From the NCBI GenBank assembly GCA_013054445.1, contig JAAMPI010000044.1, positions 20,159-84,158 on the forward strand: a stretch of 64,000 nucleotides of DNA. The letters run 5' to 3'. The number at the start of each line of letters is the position of its first letter. Position 1 is the first letter of the stretch. Shown piece by piece: positions 23,508 through 34,240 of this stretch. The position numbers were made by a program, and so were the translations under genes. The notes beneath the pieces were generated by a model. That model was given only the letters and a program-made list of their open reading frames with translations, did not search any database and was not told where the DNA came from. The DNA is from Cudoniella acicularis (Eukaryota; Ascomycota; Leotiomycetes; Helotiales; Helotiaceae).

Positions 23508-24628
23508 ATGTTCACTACACCCCGCAAGTCCGGCAGCAGCTCGGCATACACCACCCCCACCAAAAGAATCCCTCTAAAAGGCCTCTTCAAAGACGGAATC
23601 TGGCACTGTATATCCCCTCTTCTTTTAGCTCTACCAAGCCAACTAATATATCTACAGGCAACTGCAACCCCCGCCAACCCGCCTCCCATTTCATAGTCAA
23701 AAAAGAAGGCCCCAACAAGGGAAAATGGTTCTACACATGCCAGGAGCCCAAAGAAACATCCTGTGGTTTCTTTCTCTGGGATGAGAATGCCCAAGGACGA
23801 GAAATGCGAGCCGTGATAATCAACACCCGTTCTGAACCAGACAATTTTTGGAATCGAACTCCAGGCAGTGCTTCGAATAGCAAACAGACAATAGGAGGAT
23901 TTTCAAGCGCTCGGAAAACTGCAGTCACAGTGGATTTGACGGAGGAGGATACACAAGAGGATGAATTTGGATCTGGGGGATTGAGCGATACGGAACTGGT
24001 TGAAGTAGCAGAGCGGGTTTCTGTTCCCCCTTCTACACCACGGAAAGCCATCAAAACCAGCGCAGTTTCAACACCAGGAAGCAAAAGGAAATGGGAGAAC
24101 GCAGATGAAAATACAAATGTGCTACCTACACCATCCACAAACGGAACAGGGGATATCTTCATGACAGCGTCGTCGACAAGGAACCGACTGAGTGGCGGAA
24201 TGTGGGACGGCAATGAGCGCCCTCCTAAGTTTGGCCTTCGAAGTCCCTCCGCAACACCTACACCCAGCCGTTTCCGCGACGCCATCGAGCCCTCTTCAAA
24301 CTTCGACCAGTCCCACAGCGAAAATTACGACATCACAGACTCAGTGCTCACCCTACTTAAAGACCAACCCATCGACGAAGAAACAAAAGCGAGTTTGAAA
24401 CAGCTGTTAACTCGGCATGCGCTGAAGATCTCGGGGATAGCGAAGGGAAGGGATATCACGAGGGTGGCGTTGAAGGCGAAAGATGGGAAGATCGCGGAGT
24501 TGCAGCAGAGGATTACGAATTTGGAGACGGAGAGGGAGATGGATAAGGTTGTTATTCGGCATTTTAAGAGTGATATGGCGAATAGTGTTGCGAGTCGTGG
24601 GGGAAAAGGGAGGGGGAGGGGTGGATGA
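23508..24628 (+). CDS. GRF-type zinc-finger protein
   Basis: Two exons, 23508-23607 and 23658-24628 (50-bp intron), giving 356 residues. The splice joins WHC to NCNPRQPASHFIVKK, reconstructing a complete GRF finger (residues about 32-80): C-x-C at the start, then KWFYTCQEPKETSCGFFLWD, the defining GRF core that binds single-stranded nucleic acid in APE2, TOP3A and related proteins. The middle is low-complexity and acidic. The C-terminus predicts a coiled coil (KIAELQQRITNLETERE) followed by a Gly/Arg-rich tail (RGGKGRGRGG), which may add RNA or DNA affinity. A nuclear role in DNA repair or RNA metabolism is a reasonable family inference, but no catalytic domain is present. The ATG at 23508 is the first in frame. 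Confidence 0.85.
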
Positions 24629-24693
24629 AATTTTGTGGATCGTCGGGACAAGAACAACATCAATTTCTCAAGCTGGCATTCTATACCTTTGAC

Positions 24694-25044
24694 ATGTCGG
24701 TTGTCGACAGGAGCTCAACGAAGACCTTACCCGATTTGGAAGCTTCCGACTTATCGCCATCCCTCAAAGCATCCTCTGCACCATCCGCACAGACAGCGAG
24801 AGCACCAGAGCGCCCTGAAGTACAGCTAGCTACCACCACAATTTCGGGAAGGAATCCGGGCGGCAGACGAGTGGGCAGTCCCAAAAACCCGAGTCCAAAC
24901 CATCTCCTCACTCACAAAATCGCCATCCACAGTCTCGACAAGTTAGGGGAGGAGTCCTTATCAAGACTTGATAACATAGAACGAGCAGAAGAAAAGCTGC
25001 TAGCTCGGCTGAATATGGAAATGCATTGCGCGGTATGCATATGA
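24694..25044 (+). CDS. Small hypothetical protein
   Basis: A 116-residue frame starts at the ATG at 24694, only 65 bp after the GRF gene. It is Ser/Pro/Ala-rich in the first two thirds. It then has a short helical stretch (SLDKLGEESLSRLDNIERAEEKLLARL) with coiled-coil-like heptads and ends HCAVCI. No family recognised. It may be a real small gene or lie within the 3' UTR of the GRF gene. Confidence 0.35.
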   Translation: MSVVDRSSTKTLPDLEASDLSPSLKASSAPSAQTARAPERPEVQLATTTISGRNPGGRRVGSPKNPSPNHLLTHKIAIHSLDKLGEESLSRLDNIERAEEKLLARLNMEMHCAVCI

Positions 25045-25534
25045 GTATTTATGGTTTTCAGTAGAAGGCCGGGGCAATTAGGTTGTAGGATACTTGGATT
25101 GGCTAGGACAAGAGTGGGTAAGGTTGGGTGGGAACATACAAAGCAGCAAGTAGTATGAATATATAGGTAGTGATCACCAATTCAGGTGAGAAAACAAAAT
25201 CCTTCTTGCTTTATCAGACATGTGTACTCATCTGATGTTTTTCATACTCAAGACTGCAATTTAATCTTTCATTCCACGAAGTTCAATCGTGAAAATAGGG
25301 GATGAGATGAGATGAGATGAAGTGATCGATCCAGCGCCTGTCCAGTGTCTTCCCATTCATTTCATTTCTTTCATGCAAGCAAGCGAGTAACTAAGTACCC
25401 AGCAATATTTCTAGCTACAGTAAGTAGTGCAAGATCTTCCATCCCTTCTCCCCTCACGATATCCTCCCCAACCCACTTCTTAGCTCCAAATGTAAATTTT
25501 CAACCCGGGTTTGAAAGCAAGTGCCGAAATAAAA
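25045..25534. repeat. Intergenic gap with a GATGA microsatellite
   Basis: Between converging transcripts. A (GATGA)n-type tract runs at about 25299-25321. Nothing else assignable. Confidence 0.5.
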
Positions 25535-28317
25535 TCAACCCATCTCCCTCTCAAGCGTAGCCTTCACCAACCTCTCCCTCTTCTCCACCTCCTCTCTACG
25601 TTTCTGCTCTGCTTCATTGATACTATCACCAGTAGGACAAACATGCTAATTCATCGGATATGTATTAGCTCCCTCTCAACCAATACTCATCAAAGAGTAC
25701 AAGCGGAATGAGATGAAAACATACCTGTGCTAGCTGTGCCAGAGTCCTATAGCTCTTCCCGCATTTACTGCATTTTTTAGACAATGGCGAGGAATTTTTA
25801 GAAGCTTTTTCTTTTTCTTTTGCCGCGGCGAACTTTGGGGTGCAGGAGGAGTTGTTTTTGTGCTGTTGTTGAGAGAGCGGGTGGTTGTCAGTTGCGGGAA
25901 TATTTGGGATTCGGAGGAGGAAAGAGATGGAGATAGGGGACATACATATAGTAATCCCGACAAACTAGAGCAATCTTTTGAACACGCTGTGCATTTGAAG
26001 GTGTTTGCGCCTTTTTTTGCTTTGTTGATAGCAGCAGTTCGCGGTGTTGAAGTTCCTGTCGTGGCAGCAGGGACAGAATCGGGGGTGGGGTAGTCTGAAG
26101 GAGTTGGCTTGTCCATGGTCTCACTCTCAACTTCTTCATCGTCTCGTTCGATGGATTGAAGAACTGCTTCTCCCTCAGCTATTTCATTTTCATTATCAGT
26201 TGCACTTCCGTTATTCTTTGCAGAAACGTCAGCTGAGTGCGGTTTTGAACTTGAGGGAGTCCGCTTGCCGGCACTTTCACTCGCTTGTTCAGCCAAATAC
26301 GCGCTTCTAAACAGATCAAGAGCATGACTTGGCTGTAAAGGGTTTTTTTTTTTCGCTTCCATTTCCTTGCGTGGCTTTTTTTTTTATATCGGAGGGACCG
26401 GCCATCGACTTTTCCCGCTGGTGTGACGAGGAGTCCATTTGGATCCCGACGCCTGTTGTCAAAAGCATCAGATTGGCGTCTTCGATTTCTGGGTTCAGTG
26501 GCGGGCTCCATGACTGGCTCTGCTGTGATGGATGCAGCTAGATTGTTGACTGAGGCTACCTTGCGAAGTGAGGCTCTTCTTGCTCGTTTCTCGGGCGGTT
26601 TGGAAGTTGATGATGGGGTGTCGTTTAGAGGTATCTTGGAGAATGGAAGAGTGATGTCGCCGTTTTCTTCAGTGTTGCTGGGATATTTTGGGCTTTCGTG
26701 CTCGCCCAGCATGGGAGAGCCACGGTCCGAAGACAATATCTCAATTACATTTGGTTTCTGTGGTTTCAGTAGATTATGAGATTGATCAGATCCGTTTCCA
26801 TTGGTTTGAGGAACGTCACGTTGAACAACCTTTTCTGAGACTCGTCTCCTCTTTGAAAGCAAGGATGGCTCTTCTTCGTCCTCTTCCTGTGCAACAGCAG
26901 GTGAGTCGTTCATTTGGCGGTGTTTGCGCTTTAAAGTACCTGGTGCATTATCGGGGAAAAGTTGGACCAACTTTGGCGAGTCAATGGTTCCAGCATTCTT
27001 CTTCGGGCGACTTAGCTTTCTTCGCTGCTCCGAATGCTCACCTGCTTTAATCGGGATCTCAACACGCGGCATCCGTCTTCCGGTTTGTGGCTCTTGTCCG
27101 CTATGGATCATGGATTGATTTGATCTCATTTCCGTCTTTTGATGTTCAGTTTCAACACTGTCGATCGTCTGCTCAAAAAGCTTCAGCCGTGTTCTTAACT
27201 CCTGAAGTTCACCTCTTAATCCAGCAATACCATCTGACGTGCTCTGGCCGGTTTGTAAGTCCGTGATATTTTGAGCAGTTGCTTTCTCCACCCCATTGAC
27301 CAGATTCTTAAGTTTCTTCAACTCCACCTTCACATCGTCGACCTGAGATGCTTTGTCGTTGACTTGGATCATGTCTGAAATTATAATCTCAATATCTCTG
27401 GCCAGTGAAACCCCACTCTTACCCCGGAACTCCTCCTTCTGGCCTAGACCATCAACCTTCTGATCTAACTTGGCAACTTCCGCTTGAACTTTTGTGAGAA
27501 TTCCTCGGTCCAAGTTCTGACTCCTGAGCTGCTGTTGGCTCTTTTTTCAGCTCAGCTCGAGTCTCCTTCATGAAGTCCGTGAAGGCTTGCATTTCGCCTT
27601 CGATCCAATTCAAAGCGCCAGATACACGTTCAATGTCCATTTTCTGGGTACTGATCGCCTCTTGAGCCCACGTCTTGAAACTCGCCAAATCGTGGGACTG
27701 TTGCTGAGGAGGAAGCATACTTCCAGTTGCTGATAATATCCCATTAGAATTGGCCGCGCTTATTGACTTTCTGCCGGCGACAGGCTGAGCAGTTGAGGCA
27801 CGACGTGCCGCTGATGGTTTTCGTGGGTTATCATGAGTAAGTGAAAAGCTTTTCAATACTGAGATTTTGGCCTTCTCGCCAGTGGCATCTACCACCACAT
27901 TCATCTTCAAGAGTGCCAAAATCAACTGGTCCCTGAACATTATCAGTGTCCGTTCCAGACTATATTCACAGCAAAGTCAAGCAGGGGTCAAACCTTGAGA
28001 GCATATGCCTTCCGGGGCGTTGTCGCATCGCAGCCCGACTGTCGTCCGGCATCTCCTACACACCAAGTCTTGAAGAAAACTATTGTGTTTCTCTTAGCTT
28101 CTGTTTGAAATGAAAGCTGTTGTAGGTGATCGTACCTGTCTTCGATGGCAGACCCAGGAGAACCTGGGAAGATTGGTCCCGACGCCTCAAAGCCATTGGC
28201 CTGTGAGAGCATACCATAGCCAGGGCTATAATAGGTATTTCCAATGCCATTCCAGGCATTACGATATTTACCTAGTTCCAGACTGCATTTCTGACAGTAG
28301 CAGACGACGACCTCCAT
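25535..28317 (-). CDS. mis18: Mis18/Yippee-domain centromere protein with C-terminal zinc finger; two frame breaks
   Basis: Exons from 28317: 28317-28136, 28079-27994, 27932-25946 (with two frame breaks), 25862-25725 and 25645-25535. The first three splices rebuild a Mis18/Yippee domain: CQKC, then ELGKYRNAWNGIGNTYYSP, the second zinc pair CRRC, and PEG..GDQLILALLKM. Mis18 proteins license CENP-A loading at centromeres. A coiled-coil region follows, then a disordered basic part, a C-x2-C...H-x5-C finger (CTACSKDCSSLSGLLYHKNNSSC region) and CSKCGKSYRTL. Near 27542-27547 (six T on the plus strand) the frame needs one base fewer. Near 26376-26385 (ten T) it needs one more. Both are homopolymers, so assembly error is as likely as decay. 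The ATG at 28317 is used because a stop lies not far upstream in that frame; a 5' exon in the Ser/Arg-rich frame upstream is possible. Confidence 0.65.
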
Positions 28318-28853
28318 TTCAAACGAGAGGTCCACTGGGAATGGGAGCGGTTTGAGCTGATCGTCCGGTCAGCAAGGCATTCAATGATGGGGAAGGGGAT
28401 GCTTGCAGTTGAGTGTTTCAAGTCCAGATGACTCAATGAGGCCGGCCGGGACCCTACCAATTTTGGATCCTTGGTTTGAAAAGGGGAAGGCTTCTTTCCA
28501 CGTGAGGGTGGTCTTCCACGTGAGGATGGTGCTCTACGCGTGGACCGTGAATTTTCGCGTTCGAAGCTTTGGGAAGAGGATCTCGCCTTCCTAATGCGAT
28601 GGTGAACCACGTCAAATAACCTCGGAATAGCCTCTTTCTGTTCGGCAATTGTCGTGATGAAGCATATAAGCTAGCGCTGCTATGAATGTAGCCAATTGGA
28701 GAGCGGAGGTGGTGTTGGGGAAAGGTGTTGTCGCCTTTCATGGTCGCAGCCTCGCTTGCTAGCCTCGTCAATTGCAGGGATTAAATTTCGAGGAAAACTT
28801 CCCGGTGAGCTTCAACTCCAACTCCCTTTCAACCACATCTGCCACCCCCCACC
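28318..28853. promoter_or_regulatory. Divergent promoter region of the Mis18-like and REX1 genes
   Basis: About 535 bp separates the two divergent starts. An 18-bp unit containing CCACGTGAG is repeated nearly in tandem at about 28498-28533, giving two CACGTG E-boxes. The minus-strand frame over 28272-28610 is Ser/Arg-rich and could be a 5' coding exon of the Mis18-like gene instead. Confidence 0.4.
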
Positions 28854-31289
28854 ATGGCTTCCCCAAGCAATGAGTCCACAGCCAATACGCCCTCTCAGTC
28901 GAGCCAGTCTGGAAGCAATGGTAGGAAGCGCAAATTGTCAGAGGCAAGCGCCGCAGACCAGCCTGGTATGAGCCAAACGCCGTCTTTACCTCGCCAGCTT
29001 GATGTGCCAGAGTTCAATCTGACATCTGCAAGTCGACGCAGTGAAGATGCCGAATCGCCAAAGGGCGGAGAAGACACTAGTTCGCAGGAGTGGCAAGTGA
29101 TTGAGAATGGTCGTGCGCGAAAGAAGGCGAAGAAGATCCCCAAGCCGCAATCGCACAACTACCCCGCTATCGAATTCTCCAAAGACTCGAGATTGCAGTC
29201 GCAGATCAAGATCAGCGATTTACAAAATCTAGTGCTATACATACTGGCAGATGGTCCCTCGCCGAATTTCGTGGCCGTTCGCCATCGTCCGCAGATTCGC
29301 AAAGTCGTAGTTCTCATGGTTCCAGGCCTGGAACAATCAATGTTTGATAAGATCAAGCATCACGGTGACGAGAAGCCGTCTCAGAGAAAAGATCGCAATT
29401 ACAGGTCTCCAGATGACTACTTTCCTACCAAGCTCTATGAAGAAGACTTGCCTTCCCCACTAAAGCCATTTGCAGACATGTTCAAACTCGTTTGGCCAGT
29501 GAAGACGCCAGGGGACGAGAAGTTTTCGAAGATGCATTCGCCGCTGCATGCAATGCTGACTGCACCATTGCCCAAAAGCAAGGAGGACCGGGACCGGAAG
29601 AATAATAAGGGCAAGAAAGGTGCCACACCCGCCAAGGAGCCACATGGCTGGAAGAATTCTCGAACTCCGATAACAGAGTTCCTTCATCTCCCAGATGAAC
29701 TTCTCGAGAACGAATATATACTTCATCCTGCTGCGTATTCTGAGGAGTCAGACAAGCATGCTTATACCAAACATCGTCATAATACTGGAGTTTCAAAAGA
29801 TCATGGCTGGGCTGATACATTGGTTGAACATTTCGATGATGGAACAGTGCCAGAGTATGGTATCGAATCTGGTAGTATTACTGCTGGCCGAGAAATCCTC
29901 GCGATGGATTGCGAGATGTGTATGACGGGGGAGGATGAGTTCTCACTTACCCGTATTAGTATTGTAGGCTGGGATGGGTCTGTCGTACTCGATGAGCTTG
30001 TAAAACCTAAGAAGCCGATCACAAATTATTTAACACAGTAAGTGTTTTGACTCGATCAACTACAAGACTAACTTTTCTCTAGATACTCTGGAATTACAGA
30101 GGAAATGCTCGCCCCTGTTACCACGACCTTGGCTGACATCCAAAAGAAGCTGCTTGAAATCCTTCATCCTCGCACAATTCTGATTGGTCACTCCCTGAAT
30201 TCCGACCTTGCTGCTCTCAAAATTACCCATCCATATATCATCGACACTGCTCTTGTATACCCTCATCCCCGCGGACCTCCTCTTAAGTCATCCCTTAAAT
30301 GGTTGGCGCAAAAATACTTGAATCGAGAAATTCAAAAAGGACATGGTACCACAGGCCCAGGAGCTGGTCATGATTCCATTGAGGATGCAAGAACGTGCCT
30401 AGATTTGATCAAACAAAAATGCGAGAAAGGGAAGGCGTGGGGAACTAATGATGCCGCAGGGGAGAACATCTTCCGACGTGTTGCGAGAACAGGTGTTCGT
30501 TACAAGAATCAAGGTGGCTCGGCAATACCAAGTCCACTAGATGGAAAATCAAGCGCAGCAATAGATTGGGGTGATCCAAAGAAGGGACCAGGTGCAGCTG
30601 CAACCCACCAAATCGGATGTCACAGCGATGAAGAGATTATGCAGGGTGTGATTCGGGCAGTTAAAGGTGATCCTGATGGAAAAGAGATTCCAGGAGGTGG
30701 AGTCGACTTTGTTTGGGCACGATTTAGGGAACTTGAGGCCCTGAAAGGTTGGTGGAATAACAATAAGTTATCTGGTTTTGAGGATAGTACGCCCAAGGAT
30801 GCCTCTGAAGGAAAACTTACACCAACTGAGACCCCTAAAGGCGGTGTTCCTACCAAAGCCACAGCAAACTCTGAAACCGTCATAACAGACGCTTCAACAA
30901 AAACAAAAGAGCCATCTACCTCCGAAACTCCCAGAGCCATAACTACAGAAACCCCAACCACTATCCCCTCTTCTTCCGCCGCCCTGCCACCCCCAACCAA
31001 CTTCGACAAAACCACACCCATCACCACCGCCACAGCAGAACTCACCTACCGCCTCCAACAAATCCACAACGCTCTCCCTCCCTGCACCGCCTTCATCATC
31101 TACAGCGGCTCCGGAGACCCCCGCGAAATGGGTAGGCTGCAAACCATGCAGCAGCAATTCAGACGCGAGTACAAGATCAAGAAATGGGATGAGTTAAGTG
31201 TTAAGTGGACGGATGTGGAGGAGCAGGCGTTGAAGAGGGCGGCGAAGATGGCGAGGGAAGAGGGTGTTGGATTCATAGGCGTAAAGTGA
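28854..31289 (+). CDS. REX1: REX1/RNH70-type RNA exonuclease (DEDDh)
   Basis: Two exons, 28854-30037 and 30083-31289 (45-bp intron), giving 796 residues; the ATG sits in CACCATGG. A basic nuclear-type N-terminus (RKKAKKIPK) precedes the exonuclease fold. ExoI is DCEM with Asp352 and Glu354. ExoII is in GHSLNSDLAAL. ExoIII is GHDSIEDA, giving the complete DEDDh set. The intron splits YLTQ from YSGITEEM, a conserved substrate loop of Rex1/Rexo1. The family trims 3' ends of 5S rRNA, 5.8S rRNA and tRNA precursors in the nucleus. The C-terminus has a Thr/Pro-rich linker and then a conserved block (CTAFIIYSGSGDPREM) ending in a charged helix. Intact, with no odd codons or breaks seen. Confidence 0.92.
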
Positions 31290-31523
31290 TGAGTGAGCGA
31301 GGTTCTGAGTTATGAAGGAGGAACAGATTAGATGTGCTTGGTCGGGAAATGGGGAATACGGCTTAAGGCAGCGAGCGGGCTGAGCTTTGCATGATGTATG
31401 GATGGGCCTTGCATCGTCTTGTTAAGTAAACCGACATAAATAAGCATGTAGGAAGAAGCAACTTCAATTTCAATCTTACTCATAAACAAACTGTCACAAT
31501 TACCTAGATCGCATTGTGAACCC

Positions 31524-31563
31524 TACAAGTACAATCCCTATCCCTTGAAATGAGCCAAAACGC
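31524..31563 (+). repeat. Left terminal inverted repeat of the Tc1/mariner element
   Basis: About 40 bp starting at TA; pairs imperfectly with 32880-32919 in inverted orientation, best in the blocks GTACAAT and CCCTTGAAATGAG. Confidence 0.65.
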
Positions 31564-31621
31564 GATTTTACGCGACGCGTTTCCTTATTACTTTTACACA
31601 ACCTCTTTTAAAATACCTTCC

Positions 31622-32728
31622 ATGTCAACCCTACGACATCCTCTGGGCCCAATTGGTGGGAATATAACCCGGGGGAAGGGGCTGACCCCTAAGATGCGCA
31701 ATAAAATATGTGCCCGGGCCGAAAACGGCCATGTGGTTGCATATATTATAGGCCGGTATAAACTCTCCCAGGGAGCTGTACGCTACACCCTCGACCACGA
31801 AGCCTCACGCCCTGAAACCAACACTTCTATACCTCGACCCAGTGTAAAAAAGACGTACAATTACCTAGACGAGCGAAATATCCTTCGGCACGCGCGACAA
31901 CGACCCCAGGACACATATACCCAGTTCATTAAGGCTACCGGGGTCACTTGCTCCCCCAAAGTCGTCTGGTATATCCTCAAAGGCCACAGTATCACCAATT
32001 GGCTCGCAAAGAAGCGCCCGATGCTCACAAAGAAGGCAGTGAAAGCGCGGTACGAGTAGTGCAAGTTACGGCGGGGTTAGACAGCAGGAGAGTAGGGTTT
32101 AATCATGTAGAGCGACTAGTGTTCTTTAGAGCGGGGTTCTAGAAAACAGAGGACCTAGTGCTTTCGTACGCCGGCTACAAAATAGGACCTAATCAACGTC
32201 CAAACTTATACATCTGGGAAGGATATAAAGGTTATAGTCTAGGGATGCTTCTAGGACAATAGGCGTACGAAGTGCTATCTCATAGACCGAGATTTTGAGG
32301 CCAAGAAGCATGGGTATAGTGCTAACAGCTACCTTGAGGTCTTGGACGCTGAGGTTGGGCTAGCTTTTGAGGAATTAAATGATCCTGGGTATATATTCAT
32401 GCAGGACAATGCCTCTACCCATACTGCCTACAAAGTTAGGGATTGGTTTAGAGATAAGGGTATTAGGGTGCTTCTATGACCTCCTTACTCACCCGACTTG
32501 AACCCGATTGAGCACGTGTGGAAGAAGCTGAAGGAAATGGTGGATTTACACTTCCCTGAGGTCTCTAGAGGCGCGGGCGAGTCAGAAGCTGATCTAGAGC
32601 GTCTAGGGAGTGGAATCCAGGCGTGCTAGGATATGATTCCTAAGGAGTTTTTTGATAAATTATATCAAAGTATGCCTAGGAGGGTAGAGGCCTGTTTTAA
32701 GGCAAAAGGATAGCATATAAAATATTAA
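31622..32728 (+). pseudogene. Tc1/mariner transposase with 12 in-frame stops
   Basis: One frame runs from the ATG at 31622 to TAA at 32726 without any frameshift. The N-terminal half is an intact helix-turn-helix DNA-binding region (LTPKMRNKICARAENGH, then SQGAVRYTL). The DDE half shows the first Asp in the SD context, QDNASTHTA for the second, and SPDLNPIEHVWKKLK for Glu of the DD34E triad. Stops are TAG at 32057, 32078, 32093, 32108, 32117, 32156, 32183, 32240, 32252, 32627 and 32711, and TGA at 32477. By comparison with Tc1 family proteins, 11 of these 12 sit where Trp is expected; 32117 sits at an expected Glu. Nine of the 12 fall between 32057 and 32252. Gln codons (CAA/CAG) in the same stretch are unchanged. 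The protein cannot be made by normal translation. Confidence 0.85.
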
Positions 32729-32879
32729 GCTTAAATACTTAAATAATTTTACTTTTTTTTAGTATATCTAAAAGCGATAGTTCTAGTGTATAGATATATC
32801 AGCTTATTATAGTTATATAGTATAAATTACGTGCGTAATTATATAAGAGAGTCTGTAAATAAATAGTAGGGTGCAGGGT

Positions 32880-32919
32880 GAAAAACGTATTGACTTATTT
32901 TAAGGGCATTAGTACTATA
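32880..32919 (+). repeat. Right terminal inverted repeat of the Tc1/mariner element
   Basis: Inverted partner of 31524-31563; ends at the TA at 32918-32919. Confidence 0.65.
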
Positions 32920-34240
32920 AGATCATACCAGAAGTAATAAAAAAAAATACTTACTACTATAAGTTAAAGTAACCAAAAAAAGAACTATCTATTACCAATT
33001 ACTAACACAACAGCCCACGGCATAATATATAATACAAAATACAGATCTTAAAAGAAATTCCCTCCTTCCTTTTAATATACTAACATACTGTATAAATAAT
33101 AAAATAAAATAAATAAACCTATCCTTTACTAATTAGTAATTGCTAAATCATGCACCAATCTATCAATCCATCAATCCATCGATTTAGCTAGAGTCATATT
33201 CGTATTGATATTCTCCTTTCACTTACGGCACAGTAGACACCCAGTTACCGTGTTGCTGGCCCAGTAAAGTGATAGCAGATGACATAGACTAATTAATCTA
33301 AGGTGATATGAGAATGAGGATGGAGATGGGGATATTTTATTGAGTGTGAGTGTGAGTGTGAGAGACTATGGCTTGATGGATGGGGTGTGTGGGGTGGTGA
33401 TGATTATGGGGATAGGGAGTTTTGATGGAGGGGTAGGGGTATATGTAGGTTTGGATTTGGATTTGGATAGAGGGTAGTATTCTTTTTTTTTATAATAAGA
33501 GTAGTGAATTTTGGCAATTTTAGGTAAATAAGAGTCTGTAGCAGCTTCGCAAATACAGCACTATTCACTCTGATGTAGCTCAGATTGGAATTTTGGTATG
33601 TTTGTGTTTCAAAATATTTGTTTTGAGTAATTTCAACGAGAATATTGATACGTAATAGGTGATAGGTTCTGAAGCAATTTTGGGTAATACAAAAGGTGGT
33701 TTTTATGTTGAAATAGAGAACCAATTCAAGGCCACTCCTTTCTACTCACGTGGAATTTGATTTTATAGGCTGAAAATTCAGGAGAAGAGGGGAAAAGCGC
33801 ACTTTGATGAAAATAGGCGTTCAATCAATTGATTCGTTGATATTAGGATCTAAGAATGCACTGTCAAAGAAAATAGTGAGCATCCCACTGGTTGGATATA
33901 GTATCGATTGATCGGTAGATTAGCCCTCATTTGTGAAGTGCAATTTTGAAGTTCTACTTATATCTGAAAATAGAAGTTGAGTAAATTACACTAAATTTCC
34001 GCGCCGAGATAAATATTTTGTAAGATTATGTATGGTTCCAAGTGCAGCAGTTCTTGAACAAGACGCCTTATCTCCTCATTCGTGAGAAATTATTGCGCGC
34101 TCATCCTGTGTATGATCGTCTTTCGTAGAGCGTTTTATCGTATAATGTTCAATCGTGTCTTCAAAGTATTCCAACTGATCTGATCGTCAAAGGACTCCAA
34201 ACCACGCACTCCACAGTCTCCACCATACGCTTACCAGTCT
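32920..34240. other. AT-rich, low-complexity intergenic region
   Basis: Contains ATCCATCA-type repeats near 33162-33182, a GTGAGT tract near 33342-33362 and purine-rich stretches to 33470. No gene supported; the minus-strand frame at 33404-33724 is low-complexity. Confidence 0.45.

Larger units (their letters stand above)
31524..32919 (+). mobile_element. Tc1/mariner-type DNA transposon, full length but inactive
   Basis: About 1.4 kb bounded by imperfect terminal inverted repeats and TA dinucleotides, the Tc1/mariner target. The left end reads TACAAGTACAATCCC and continues through CCCTTGAAATGAGCC. The reverse complement of the right end reads TATAGTACTAATGCCC and continues CTTAAAATAAGTC. Differences between the ends are largely transitions. 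Inside is one transposase frame, 31622-32728, on the plus strand. It sits 235 bp after the REX1 stop. No second copy is present in the window. Confidence 0.8.

Noticed and set aside
25258..25330. GATGA repeat as a possible CRISPR-like array.
   Set aside because: It is a simple microsatellite without unique spacers, in a fungal genome.
27535..27560. Programmed ribosomal frameshift in the Mis18-like gene.
   Set aside because: No slippery heptamer with a following structure fits, and a second break occurs at another homopolymer; assembly error or decay is simpler.
31622..32728. Reassignment of UAG to tryptophan as an explanation for the TAG-rich frames.
   Set aside because: Intact genes in the same window, such as the P-type ATPase (stop at 16169), end in TAG, so the standard code holds.
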